NCBI GenBank assembly: GCA_010279815.1
Contig: QEOQ01000486.1
Coordinates: forward strand, 1,022,935-1,086,934
Length of the DNA: 64,000 nucleotides
Direction: 5' to 3'
Source: Brachionus plicatilis
Taxonomy: Eukaryota; Rotifera; Eurotatoria; Ploima; Brachionidae
Program-made: the position numbers and the translations under genes
Shown here: positions 24,672-37,900 of the stretch, piece by piece
Position numbering within the stretch: the stretch's first letter is position 1
Layout: each line of letters starts with the position of its first letter
Notes under the pieces: model-generated
Databases searched by the model: none
What the model saw: the letters and a program-made list of their open reading frames with translations, nothing else
Told to the model about the DNA's origin: nothing

Positions 24672-27600
24672 ATGATGGGTTCAGAAGTTTCTTTGACCGA
24701 AGAGCAAATTTGTGGTATTTTTAAAAAATAAAACTAGAACTAATCTAGATAATGTTTCAAAGAATTCCGCGAGGCATTTTCATTGTTCGACCGCGACGGA
24801 GATGGCTGGATAACAACAAGCGAATTAGGCACTGTTATGCGCTCTCTTGGTCAAAACCCGACTGAAACTGAACTCCAGGACATGATAAATGAAATCGATG
24901 AGGACGGTTAGTTGATTTTTTATTCATAAACTTAACTTTTGCTGCTTAGTAAACTATTAGCTTATCACACAGGGAATGGAAATATCGACTTTGAAGGTAA
25001 GAAAATAGCTTTGTTTTGTCTTGGCATAATCAGAAAATTTTAGAATTTTTGATTATGATGGCCAATAAAATGAAGGACAGTGATGGAGAAGAAGAACTTA
25101 GAGAGGCTTTTAGAGTTTTCGATAAAGTAAATTTAAATTTTTATTAAAAAAAATTACTTTGGTATATCGTGTTAACCTTTTTTGACAAGTATCCCAGAAT
25201 ACTTCAATGTCTTTTTCAGAATTCTTATTCAATTGCTTATATTTTGACTATTTTGAATTATAATCTTTTGCACAATTTTTTGACATGTGTTGATATATCA
25301 ACGAATTATCAGACAAGGGGAAAATTTTACTTATTCAAAGTCCAGACTTGACTTTGACTTCATGACTTTGACTTTTGACCAACTCTGCTTTTGGCACTCG
25401 GTGATCTCGACCTTAATTTTTTTTTTGATAAAAAATTAGTAAAATTCAAAAATTTAAAAAATTAGCCACTAAAAAGTATTTTATGCATCAGATTTTTCAA
25501 ATTTTATAATTACAAAAAAGACAAGCTTTACACTTTTTAAAAATTCTGGATGGTAGGTTTTCGAAAGGGTCTCCCTTTTCAACACAAAAAAATAACCATT
25601 CAACACAATTTCAAAACGCTGAGCACAGAATGATTTCTTCTCAACACAAAAATTAAAATTTGGAAAAAATACTTTTAGCACAAAAATTAAAAATAAAATA
25701 AATGCATTCAACACAAAAATTAATGGCTTGTTGGGAAATTTAAAAAAAAATTTATTCAAGAACTGTTATAAAGCTGAGCTCAACAGTTAGAAATGTTCTT
25801 ACAAGTTTTTCATTAAATTAGGATATTGTGCATATTTATTGGCATTAAAAGAACTGTTAAAAAAAAGGACCAATTTGTCAATAAACCTAAAAAAGGTAGA
25901 GCAAAAAATGTGGAAAAATGGTTTTCTAGAGACTAATTTTTTTAATTTCTTTTCTTTAAGCTTCGAAATTTACTTTATTTACCTAATTTCCACTGATAAA
26001 TATCATTAAATAAAATTTAAAATTTAAAAAAAAAATTAACTTTTTATAAATATTTTTGTGTTGAAAAAAAATTTTCTTTAAGAATTATTTTCAAACACAA
26101 TTTTTTTGTTTTAAATGTTATTTTTTTTAAATATGATTTTTTGTGCTTAGAAGAAATCGAATTGTGTTGAATGCTTTTTCATTGTGCTAATCAGAAATTG
26201 ATATTGCTGAATTAATATTCCCTTTTCGAAAGGAACCAGGTTAAGCCATTACTAAATTTAAAAAAATTTTAAGTCTAAAAAAATAAAATAAAAATTTTAA
26301 AAATTACTAATTCATTTAAAATTTTTCAAATTAACTTTTGAAACCTTTTTTCCTTTAAAAAAAAATAATGTTTTAAAATAATAAATCAATTTTTGTAAAA
26401 AAAATAAAATAAAAAAATATCTGTAAGATCTATTTCAATATGTTTTGTTCTTAGAAATTTAATATTGGCATTATATAAATTTAAATTACAAGCGCTAATC
26501 ATGATAATCTGGCAAAAATTTTAAAAAATTTAAGAATCTAAAATTTTTAAATAAAGGCAACAAATTTATTAAAGAACTTAAAATTAAATAATTAATTAAA
26601 TCTTTTTTTATAAAATTAAAAATTAAGCAAGAACATCTTATTTTTATGGTAAAAAGGTTTACAGTAAAACCCGGTTAAATCGAAGTCAAAAGATGGTCGT
26701 AAAAAGTTTCGACTTAACTGTAAGAAAAAAAATTAAGAAAAAAGAATTATTAATATATAAAATTTTTATTATTAAAAAAAAACAATCATTGTTAGCTTGA
26801 AATTTTGGTTAACCCATAAGACTATCCAATCTATTTGCTTTTTCAATAAAAAAAGTCCATTAAAATATATTTTTTGAGCTCTTTTTTTCTTGATCAATCC
26901 ACATGATGCTTCTTCTACCTGATCAAACTTTCCATATGTTCCCCCTTCTAGCCCCAATACCATTCGCTCGATGTTTATTAAATGGAAAAGTAAGTGATTC
27001 ATACCATGAAAATAAAATGGCTTTTTAATTTCACTAGATTATTTTTTTTAAATAATTCAATCAAAAAATTAGATCATATTTTTTGTTTTGTTTTAGCATA
27101 TTTTTATATATTTCATATCAAATAATTAAAATTAAATAAGAGAAAAAATTTCATTTTATAATTTTAGTCAAATTTTATACTTATTTTACTAAACTTGACG
27201 TCAAATAAATTCAATAAAAATTATAATTTAATTTAATTTTAGAATGTCTGAAGAAATTGCTAATGATCCTTTGCTAAGATTTTGATCCTATTGTTGAGTT
27301 TTAATAAGCAATCAAGCCATTCTTGACTTAATTGCCAAAGAAATGAAGTGGAAGAAAAAATTACTCTGTTTATATAGTAATTAAAGAAGCAAGCATAAAC
27401 TTAAGAATTGTGACTTTTAATAAACTCCGATTTGGATAATCACTCTCTGCTACAGTTCTTTATTTAAAAAAAAAAATTCGTGGCTTGTAATATTTTTTTG
27501 AACAACAGCACTTCCATATTAGATAGTTTAAATTTTGAGGAAATATTAATTTATGAGGAATTCTCATTTTGAGTAAACTGACTAGCATTAAATGACGCAT

Positions 27601-28800
27601 GTTAATTAAGGGAAGTTGGCATGTAAAAGTTTATTTCAGTGCAGACATGTGGAATGTGCTCATATCAAAATTGACGTAAACTCTCTCTGATAGATCTTCT
27701 TTAAATTTTAAACATCGTTTTTTTACAAATATATTATCTGGTGAATATACTGGAAATTTTTTTTAAAAAATTGCTTTCATAGTTAATTAATAAAATTCAG
27801 TGAAAATTTAAAAAATTTTCCTTTTTTTATAAAAAAAAATCATATAATTGTTGCTACATTTTCAACATGATTTCACTTTATTTACTTTCACTAACATTCA
27901 TTTCATTCAAAAATTTTTTTTTTAATTTTTAAATATTAATTTTTAGAGAGTCAATTTGGGAAAATCTTTGGTTAAAAATTCAATGCAAAAAATTTTTATT
28001 AAATGGATTCAAACTCTGGGCTTAAACTTTGACTTTGAAAATTGAAAATTAAAAATTTGGAATGAAGAGCTGAAATTTTGGCTATAAAAAGTAAAATATG
28101 TAAATATTCCTTCAATTTCTCTTTTTGGAAATTTATCTTTTCAACAGATTTATTGATAATTGACAAATTTATATTTAAAGTTTTTCTATTGCTTTTAGAA
28201 TTTTTTTATTTGAGCAATCTAAATTTTTATTTTAATTAAATTTTTGATAAAAGATTTTCCCTATCATTTCAATTAAATCATTATTTAAAATACAAAAAAA
28301 GTTTATCTATTAGTAATTATATTAAAAAATGTCTTAAGTTATTTAATTTTTGAGTGTGAGTGAAATAAAAATATTTTTTTTCGAGAATTTTTTATCTTTA
28401 ATTTTAATTTATCTTAAAAGGATACATTTTTGATCAATTCGTACTGAATTTCACAACGCCTTTCAATATCAAACTTGTCCAAAATAGGTTTTAAGGATAC
28501 TCTACAATTTAAACTTTAAACCATTTAACTTCTAGGACGGAAACGGATTTATATCAGCCGCTGAACTGAGGCATGTAATGACAAACTTGGGAGAAAAATT
28601 AACAGATGACGAAGTTGATGAGATGATTCGCGAAGGTAAATCAAGTCCAAAGGCAAAAGTTTTAGTTATTGAATTTTTCTTTTAAAGCTGATTTGGACGG
28701 AGATGGAATGGTTAATTATGAGGGTTTGTGTCAAGTAAAATATTAATTGAATTTACTAATAATTTTTTAAGAATTTGTTGTAATGATGACAGCCAAATAG
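24672..28800 (+). CDS. CaM: calmodulin-like protein
   Basis: EF-hand calcium sensor. Exons: 24672-24714, 24763-24906, 24973-24996 (24 nt), 25044-25126, 28536-28635, 28688-28723, 28772-28800; total 153 codons, 152 residues. It starts [20 protein letters not shown] and ends [10 protein letters not shown]. All four loops are canonical: [48 protein letters not shown]. The C-lobe ([16 protein letters not shown]) is nearly identical to animal calmodulin, but overall there are about 20 changes in a protein that is almost invariant in animals, so this is probably a calmodulin paralogue rather than the main calmodulin. Intron 4 is 3.4 kb; the others are 43-66 bp. Acceptors at introns 1, 5 and 6 are AAG. 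A plus-strand AATAAA lies at 28891. Two adjacent ATGs make the exact start uncertain by one residue. Confidence 0.92.
25330..25391. mobile_element. GACTT-rich MITE fragment in calmodulin intron 4
   Basis: Repeated GACTT words ending TTGACCAACTCTG, like the end at 46795-46875. Only one end is seen. The remainder of this intron (to 28535) is AT-rich with no supported gene. Confidence 0.45.
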
Positions 28801-28923
28801 GAAAATAAGACCGGCCATATTTTTAAATATTTTTAAATGTATTATTGTTACTTAATTTTTAATTTTTTATTGAAAAAAAAACTATTTTCAAATAAATAAA
28901 ACTAATTTGAAATAAAATAATTT

Positions 28924-31900
28924 TTAATCATTCATGTTGAACAAGCATTTTTTTTGAACGGCACTCTCAGTCACCTCGAGCCATCGGTCAAACGAATACT
29001 GGCTCTCGGTCCTAAAAAAATACACATGATTTTTAAATTGTAGTTTAAAAACAAAATCTTTGTTAATGCTATCTGACTCGCTTGGCACCGTGACAGAGTA
29101 GCCTAGCAATGGCAGACTGGCTAGTGGATATTCGTCTTGGTATGTCTTGTAGAAAAACAGACAAAAATTGGTAAAAACAACCCAGAGCTTTTGCCATCCA
29201 TTGCTATTTTTGAATTTTCTAAGCAAATAGCCGCTCAGTTGGTTAAGATTGGACCTGTGTATGTCGTTTGTGCCAACGCTAGTGTTTCGGTGCCAGCAAA
29301 CATGCATTGTCGTATTGGCTCTATGCTGTATATTTTGGCCGCTGGCTTGATCTTCCTCGTTGCTCAAATCTAAGTTGTTGTCCGAGGAGCTGTTTGATTT
29401 AAGTGTGCTGTAGTTACTCTTTTGATCGGAAAGTTTTGGAGAAATGTTTGCATTAGGTTCGGATTTTTTGGCTTTCTCTACTGCTTCGTTCAGATCCTGC
29501 ATCCATTTTGTTTTCTCTTCAACATTTACGGCACACAGAAGCAGAGAACGCTTTGAGCAATGAATGGTAAATGAGTTTTCTACGCTAATGTGTGCGTTTC
29601 CGTCCTCTATTTGAATATTTCTAAGCGGAAATTCACCGTGAACTTTAAACTGGAGACCTGAGTTGGTCGAACATTTAGCACAATAAAGTAATATGTCGTC
29701 AAACTTTCGAATAAAAAATTAGTTGACTTTAAAAAAAATTAAATTTAAAATTTATTTGAAAAATAAATTCAAAATTTATTTGAAAATTAAATCAAAATTT
29801 ATTTGAAAATTAAATCAAAATTTATTTGAAAATTAAATTCAAATTTATTTGAAAATAAAATTCAAATTTATTTGAAAATAAAATTCAAATTTATTTGAAA
29901 ATTAAATTCAAATTTATTTGAAAATTAAATTCAAATTTATTTGAAAATTAAATTCAAATTTATTTGAAAATTAAATCAAAATTTATTTGAAAATTAAATT
30001 CAAAATTTATTTGAAAATTAAATTCAAAATTTATTTGAAAATTAAATATTAGTTAAATTTTAGAAGTTAAAAAACTTTCTGTCAAACAGAGAATGTCAAT
30101 TTTGTAGCCCTTTGGTTTTACTAGTTTATTTATGAAGGTTAAATTTAAGATAATAAAAAAAAAATCTTAGTAATACGATATGTAATTAATTTTTTTGATC
30201 ATAAAAAAACCTTAAAGTCTAGTAAAAGTTTTAAAAACGAGAAAATTTTTTGAACAAAAAAAATCCGATCAAAGTCACTTTCGAAAAACTCTAAAACCAC
30301 TCTGGTAAGTTTTCAAATTTTCCAAATTGTGGTTTAAATTGAAATAAAATTATTTATTAGTTTAAATGAAAAAAAAAGCGTTGGCAATCGATTTTCAAAA
30401 TTGGAAAACTAAATTTTTTCAATCAATTCTTGAATTTTATGGATTTAAGGGAATCGATTCTCAACGCTTGTTTATAATTACCTGAAGTTATTAGACAATA
30501 TACTTACAATATATCTGAAATTATTGTTAAATTAACCTCCATTGAAGGAGAAAGAGTAAAAAAAATAAAATAAAATTTAAATATATAAAAAAAAGGTAAA
30601 AAAAAAACTAATCACCAAAATTTTTTTTATTAGAATAATTAGCATTTTTTATTTTTTAAAGGATATTTTGGTCATGTCGACTTGGTCATCAAGTGTTCAC
30701 AAAAAATGTAATCATATCTCCAGAAAGTGATCAGTGATTAATGATCACATATTTTTTGACCAAAACGCTCCTTAATTAACCTAAGAATAAAAGTAATTTT
30801 TTTTTTGTGATTAGTAAAATTTTTACTGAACTTAACTCGAGTTAAAAAAAAAATTTCTCTTTTTTTATGAAAAAAACAATAAAATTTTGTCAACGAGTTT
30901 TTTAAACTTTTTTTACACATTAACAAAAATTCAATGTTATAAAATCGTTTAAGGAGAAAAATATTTTTTGTGATCAGTAAAATTTTTTGGTGATTAGGTC
31001 ACAATGAGTTTAATAAATATTTTAATTTATTTAATAAATATCACATTCTGGACAAGAGACCTATAATCCCATTTTTTTTCCGAACACTTGATCACAAAGT
31101 TGACTAATCGATATTTTTAATTTAGAGAATTGAGTTAAATCCAAAATTTAAGTTTCAATAGTTATTATTAAATGGAAATAAATTTTTTAACATTTTATTT
31201 ACGAAATTAAATTCATTAATAAAATAATTTTTTAAATCAGAAATTATAGTAACACGACGGGAAATTTTTAATTTTGGTAAAATTTGGTAAAATTCAAAAC
31301 GGCCGATTCGAAATTCAAAATTTTTTGAAAAAATGTCTTTTTTTTCCAAAAATCGAAAATTTAAGACAGTTTTTTTTTCATAAATTGGTCAAATAAATAG
31401 TTATTTTTAAATTGTTATAAAAAAAATCTTTCTTAAATTTTCGATTTTTGAAAAAAAAGACATTTTTTCAAAAAATTTTGAATTTTGAATTGGCCGTTTT
31501 GAATTTTACCAAATTTTACCAAAATTATCTCAAAATTATCTCAAAATCCTGAAAATTTACGTAATTTTTCGTAAAATACTTCTTTTTCACTTTTCGGATT
31601 TTACGTTAATTTACGTAAAATGTGGTAAAATTTGGTCAATTTACGGTAATTTACGTAATTTTTCGTAAAATACTGTTATCAAATCACCACTGTATGAAGA
31701 AATAACAAAAACTAAATAAAATTTATTTGAAGAAATTTTAAAAGATCATCGATTGGTTGGTCATGGTGGCATTCTTAAGACCATCAAAGAAACCCGGAAA
31801 AAATGGGCTAAATTTTTTTACTAAAGAAAAATCATTAAGAGAAATAAATTCTCTTCATTCTATTTCAGGTGGCCAAGGGTTCCTGAAATGCAGTTGTACG

Positions 31901-34900
31901 GGAAAATGTTCCGTAATTGAAATTGAAAAAATAAAGTCTTATGAAATTTTAAGTGCCACAAAGACAACAATTAGCTAAAGAGGAACTTGATTTTTTAATT
32001 TTTATTTATATTAAAATTATTATAATAATTAATAATTGACTTGTTTTGACTTATTTAAGTAAAAGTTTATTTTACATTAAATGTTCATCAGTTACATTAA
32101 ATAAATAACATTGATGTTAAAACATCGATTTAGAATAAGTAAAAAAATCGATTAATTTTTACAATTTATTTTAAATAATTAATTTCACTTATTGATCATA
32201 TAATTGAAAAACAGTCAATTTACGGAAATTTTCGTAAAATACAGAAGAGACAAGAAAAAGCCATGTGTATTACTATGTTTATAAATGACATAATAATAAT
32301 TAAACATTTTTAAAAAATAATGATTAAGAATAGAAAACAAAATTTAATTATTTTTTTGAAGATTAATTAAAATTTTAAAAGAATGCTTTTCACAATGGTA
32401 GAAACGCTTTGTTTAAAAAAAATCATTTGAATTGGAGTACTCGGAGAGAAATCTTTATGTCAACTAGAGTTTATAGTTTGGGACACAAGATGAATAAGGA
32501 AGATTAATGATAATGAAGAAATTTTGGTGATGAAAAATTTCATAGTGAATTCAAAATAGGCAGGTACAATAAAAAAGAATTAAAATTAGCAGACTTAATG
32601 AATTTTAGCTAATTTCACCACTCATATTTTTTTTTAAATATACTAAGATTTTCATATTGAAAAAAGTTGAAAAATATCAATCAGTTTTTTTTATATTTAA
32701 AAAAAGTAATATTAAAATTTAACTTACCAAGAAAAACATTCGTTGTTGATAGCCCTTGCGGGATAATTTTTGCAAAGAACCTTCACGAATGAACTTCTAA
32801 AATTTAGAATGAAGTAAAAAATTTTTAGACAAAAAAAAATTAATAATTACTCGTTTAGAATCTGGATCGTAGGAAAAATTAATCAAGTCTTTTTCCAATT
32901 CGAGCAATTTTTGCTTATTTTCCTTAAAAATTGTTTGAGGTTATAAGCAAAAAATTTTTAAATGTAAATTAGAGAAACAAATTTACGTATGATGAAATTT
33001 TTTCAACGATAAAATCGCTGAGCTTTTCAAGCTTTTCAAGAATGCCGTATGTTTGCATATAATCAGGATGCTTTATTCCATAAGATACCAACAACCCTTA
33101 AATATTTAATTTTTATTAAAAATAAATTTTTAAAGACAAAACTTTACTTTCTATTAAAATCTTATAATGCATCACTCGTTGAACTGGTTTAAACAAAAAC
33201 AATGAGAATGGCAGGTAGCAAATCTTCAGCGACTCAAACTCTTTATAAATTGCGTCAAATTTTTTATTTTTTTTACATAATTGTTCAAGTTCATTTAGAA
33301 TGAGATCATATTTTTGTATATAAAAATTGTAAAATTTAAAAGAGCGCTCTAGAGTCGAGAGCAAGTCTCCCAAAGCCAAGCTGGTCGATGTACACTCAAA
33401 ATTTTTATCAGTCCATTTTTGAAATCGAGCCTCGAGTTCAGTCAAAAATTGTGAATGAAAGTCGCCAAGGGGAAGCAAAGCTTGATCCGAATAGATCAGA
33501 TCAAACAAGTTAAGATTGGCAATGCTGAAATTTTGTTTTTCAGCAAACTGTTTGAACAAAATAGTAACTAGTTCTAGATCTTTTTTGTAAGTGCGTTCAG
33601 TCATGACAAGTTCTTTTAAAATAAAAAAAACTTCTGAGTCTTGGACCGGAGGTCTTCTAAGAACTGACTCGGCTTCGTTTTTGACCACTTTGGTAAAAAA
33701 AATGTTCTAAATTAATTGTTTCAATTGAACATGGCACTTACAATTGGTCGCTGGATGAATGACAGGCTGCTGATAGTCCTGGAGTTCGATGATTTGGTTC
33801 GGACTGATAGGCAAAATTTGATTTGGACCAGTGATGTCTTGTCGGGCTCTGATATTTTGTTTTAAAGTCGGGCGATATGAGTAGCCCGGTTCTGTTCGGA
33901 TGGGACTAATTGGACGTCTTATTCGCTCATAAGCCCTTATCTTTTGCTGTTCATTTTGCTTCTTCATGTTGGACAAAATTATTTGAGCTGCTAGCGAACA
34001 CCGAGCTTTTTTATCCACTTTTAAATTAAAAAAGGAAAATGAAAAGAAAGTTATATTTTTATGATTTTATTAAAACTAAAAAAAATAAAAAATCTACAAG
34101 ACTATTCTAAAAAATTTTTAATACGGTCAAACCTGATATGTCAATAATTTTTTTTCCATCTAGAATTTGCCATCAAAACTTTGATATGTTGACATGATGA
34201 TTAAAATTTTCAAATTAAATTCTTTTAAAAATGTCATGTGAGCCTCTTTAATTAATAATTTTCTAGCACAATTAGCTGAAAAAATTGAAATATCTGCTAC
34301 ACAAAACCAGCATTTTGAAAAAAAGTTGAATATTTTTTTTTATTTTAAAAATTTGAACATTTTCCGAAATTTCTTTAAATGCTGAAAATTTTTAACTTTC
34401 AATTCGACATTTAACTCTAGAATTTAAAATATAAAATATGTTTGTAGGGATATTGGAGATTCTTGAGATAATGCGCTAAGTGGAGTTAAAGTTGGAAGAA
34501 GAATAAAGAAGAAAATTTAAAAAAAATAAATATCTTAATTAAATATAAATATCTTAATTACTTAATTAATGAAATTCTACATGGAATTATTAAAAAATTT
34601 TGACAAAAATTAAATTTTCTAAGTTGCTCTACTTTTTCATCTAATTTTTTTAACTAATAATTAATTTCGGTTTTAAAATTGATCATATTTAATTAAAAAA
34701 CTTCTACAAAAAATTTTAAATTATTAGCTTCAATTTTATTATTTACATTAACAGGATCAAATAAAATCACTAAGCATTTTTACAATAAAATTAAATACAA
34801 TTTGAATAATATAAAATCTTTTTGAAACTAGAGATACCCGAAAATTTCTTATTATTTTGATAGAAAAATTAAAATCTATTTAAAATTTTTGTTGTAAATT

Positions 34901-37900
34901 TTCTTACTTGATAGATATAGATATGCATTCTCCTTTTTTTAAACTTTACTACCTTTAATTGTAAATTGTAGAGCCTCTTCAAATTTTCAAGAGTAAATGA
35001 TTGTTCAATTTTATTTTAAGATTCATTTTTGTATTAAATTTTCAATTTTTTTAGATAAAACTCTAGAATGTTGATATATTTACACGGAAATAGATTATTT
35101 TAACGTAAATTCTACCAAAGTTCTGACGATAAATTAATTTTAATTGCTTTTGTTCATTTGAGGCTCATGAAATATTTAAGAGCCTTACTCAAGCCTTTTA
35201 AATTATTAAATTATTATTGAACTCATGAAACAGATAAAACTTAATTAAATGAAATTTAAAAACTTGCCTAATATTAAAATTTAAAGATCAAATTTGACTA
35301 CTTTTAATCAGAAAAGTTACATGAAGAACCATAACAGCGAGACCAAAAAATAAAGAAATAATTTTAGGAAAAAAAAATTGAGATTTTATAAATTAACTCA
35401 TATCAAAAATTCGTTTCAGTCATTTTTTCTTTGTTTTCAAATACATTTTAAAATCAAAAAGGGAATAGATTTTGAAAAAAAATTTAAATTCAATTTGATT
35501 TTGTTTCTTTTTAAATAAAATTCTATCTAATTTATTGTAATCCGCTATTACTACATATACAATTAAATCTTAGTGACTTGATAGACTTAAATATGAAAAT
35601 TTGGATCTCCTAGGTTATATGATCAATATACTACCACTTAACTAAACTAATGATCACCAAATTTTTTTTCTGATCACATAAATTTTAAATTTATCACTAA
35701 AACTATCTAGCTATTACAAAATCAATATTTAATTAAATATTTTTGAAAAATAGAAATAATTTAACAAATTATTTAATGGACAAAAAATCTTATCAATTCA
35801 CATTACATTATTTTTTTTTTAAAAGTTTAAAAATTAAAAAAAATTAAAAAAAAATTTACTAATTAGTTTTAAAAAATAGCTCTACAAGACTAGGTAGAGT
35901 ACACAATTAATTTTTTTTAAATAACTCGATTAATTTATTAATATTTGAACTTAAAAGATTTTATTTCAATAAATTTTTTTGATCACCAAAACTTGATTAC
36001 ATGTTTAAAAAAGTAAAAAAAAATTCCTTTTTATTGATCACATAACCTAGGAGACCCGAAAATTTTTAACAGACCCAATTTGCTGAAAAACCACCTAGTC
36101 ACTTCTTTTTTTGTTAAATTTAATCACCACAATGAACAGATTTTTATTTAACAATGGCAAATTAAGATGGAAAGAAAAAAAAACTTCTATTTGGCAAGCC
36201 GATTTGACCATTGGTTACTTGATGCTTAATTTTTCTATCTGTTAAAAAAAATCATTCAAAGGAAGAAGAGTCAGTATTTGAAGAGACATGTTTTGGACTG
36301 TGTTCAATTGGGGGCGAATCGATAAGCAGATCACTGGATTTAGCTATTGATTGCCCAAAACTGCAGCCATCATCCACAGGTGTATTGGCCTCGGATCCGT
36401 CCAGTGCCATAATCTTGGACAGACTCTCATCATCAAGACATTTATCAATCACGTCCTCATAGGTCTCGCTGCAGCTCTCATCTTGGCCACAACTACTTGA
36501 ACTGGACACTGGGCTGACCAGGCTGTTTTTTTGGCGCGCAAGTCTGCGCTCCAAGTTGTCGCCAACATTGACCGTGTCATCTCGATACGAGAAGGAGCTT
36601 TGTGGCGGCAACTTGCCCACCCCAGCATACTTGATGGTGTGGGGCAGCGTTTTGACTGTGGGGCGAGTGTTGGCGATGCCATTTGTTTGGAATTGTGCGC
36701 CAGTCTTTAAATCTATGACCGAGAGGGTCGACGAAATGGACGAGGTGTCCATTGACGAGTCCGATGCATCAAGAAGCTCATTAATGTAGGATATAGATGA
36801 AGTTGAGATGGAGGAACTGAGCGAAAAGGACAAGTAGTCGTCAGAGTTAAGCTTATTCCTAACATTATCAGCCTTTTTAACTTGACTACTAGGCAACACT
36901 ACTGGAGTGACACACAATTTTTTAACTCTATTAAAACTACTATTAGAATTGAAAAAAATGTTCTTACCGTCCTCATCATCATCTTCATGGGCTTCTTGGT
37001 TGGGGTTGGATGAAGATGATGACGGCGATGACGAAGATGGACTGAGCTTGTCGGCCGAGTAAAGATTAGTGGTTGTGGTGGTGTGCAGAAACTCTTCCTT
37101 GTAAGTGGTCTGAATGACTTCCTTGCGCGAGTAGATTTTGTTGGGGTTGGACCTGTCCATGTGGTCTTTTTTTTCCTGTTGTATGGGCAGACTGACACTG
37201 GGTGGCTTGAAGGTGCTTGTGGCATTTTTTGGCCCGTTCCCAGGCTGGTCACAGTCCTCGTCAGTGTTTTGGTCGTCGCTGTGGTCATGGTCCGATAGAG
37301 CCAGGGTCTTCTCTTTGCCAAGGCTGTGTCTGGAGTGGATGGTGCGCTCATTGTGGTCCTGGTGCTGGTACAAATTGACCGAGTCTGTCGAGCTGATAAA
37401 GTTGGTGGATCCGTGTCCGGTGGTCGCGTAGCCTGGCTGCAGGATGGCGCCAGTGGAGCGGCTGGCCAGGTTGCGGTTCAGCGACTGGGTGCCCTGGGGA
37501 TGGAAGTTGATGGCGCCCGAGCTGCCCGAGTAGTTGTAGTGGCTTATGTTGCGCATAGAGTGGTAGGACCTGTCGAACGATCTGTTCTTGGCCAGGTTTT
37601 CTCTCGCGTTTTCTATGAGCTCTTTTTGGGTGCGGCCGTAGTAGCGGAACGAGGAGCCGCGCGTGAGCAGCCTGCTCTTTTGTCTGGGCATTCGCTGGGC
37701 GCTGATGCAGCGAAAAAAAGCGTGGTGTTCTATGCATTTTTTCCAGAAGTTTTTGCTGCCATCTCTGTTGTCGAAGTAGAATTCGACGGTGTCTTTGTAG
37801 AAGCCGTAGTTTTCCGGATGAAGTTTGACCAGGAATTTTTTGCGCTTGAAGCTCAGCTTGCGGATTTTGGCCCACGAAAATGTGTTTATTTTGGTGCAGT

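Noticed and set aside
26662..26700. Possible pogo/Tc1 terminus (CAGTAAAACCCGGTTAAATC)
   Set aside because: Resembles such ends, but no inverted partner or target TA pair was found nearby, and the open frame at 26772-27002 has no recognisable transposase.
34130..34200. CGGTCAAACCTGATATGTCA as a transposon end
   Set aside because: No matching opposite end; single occurrence in the window.
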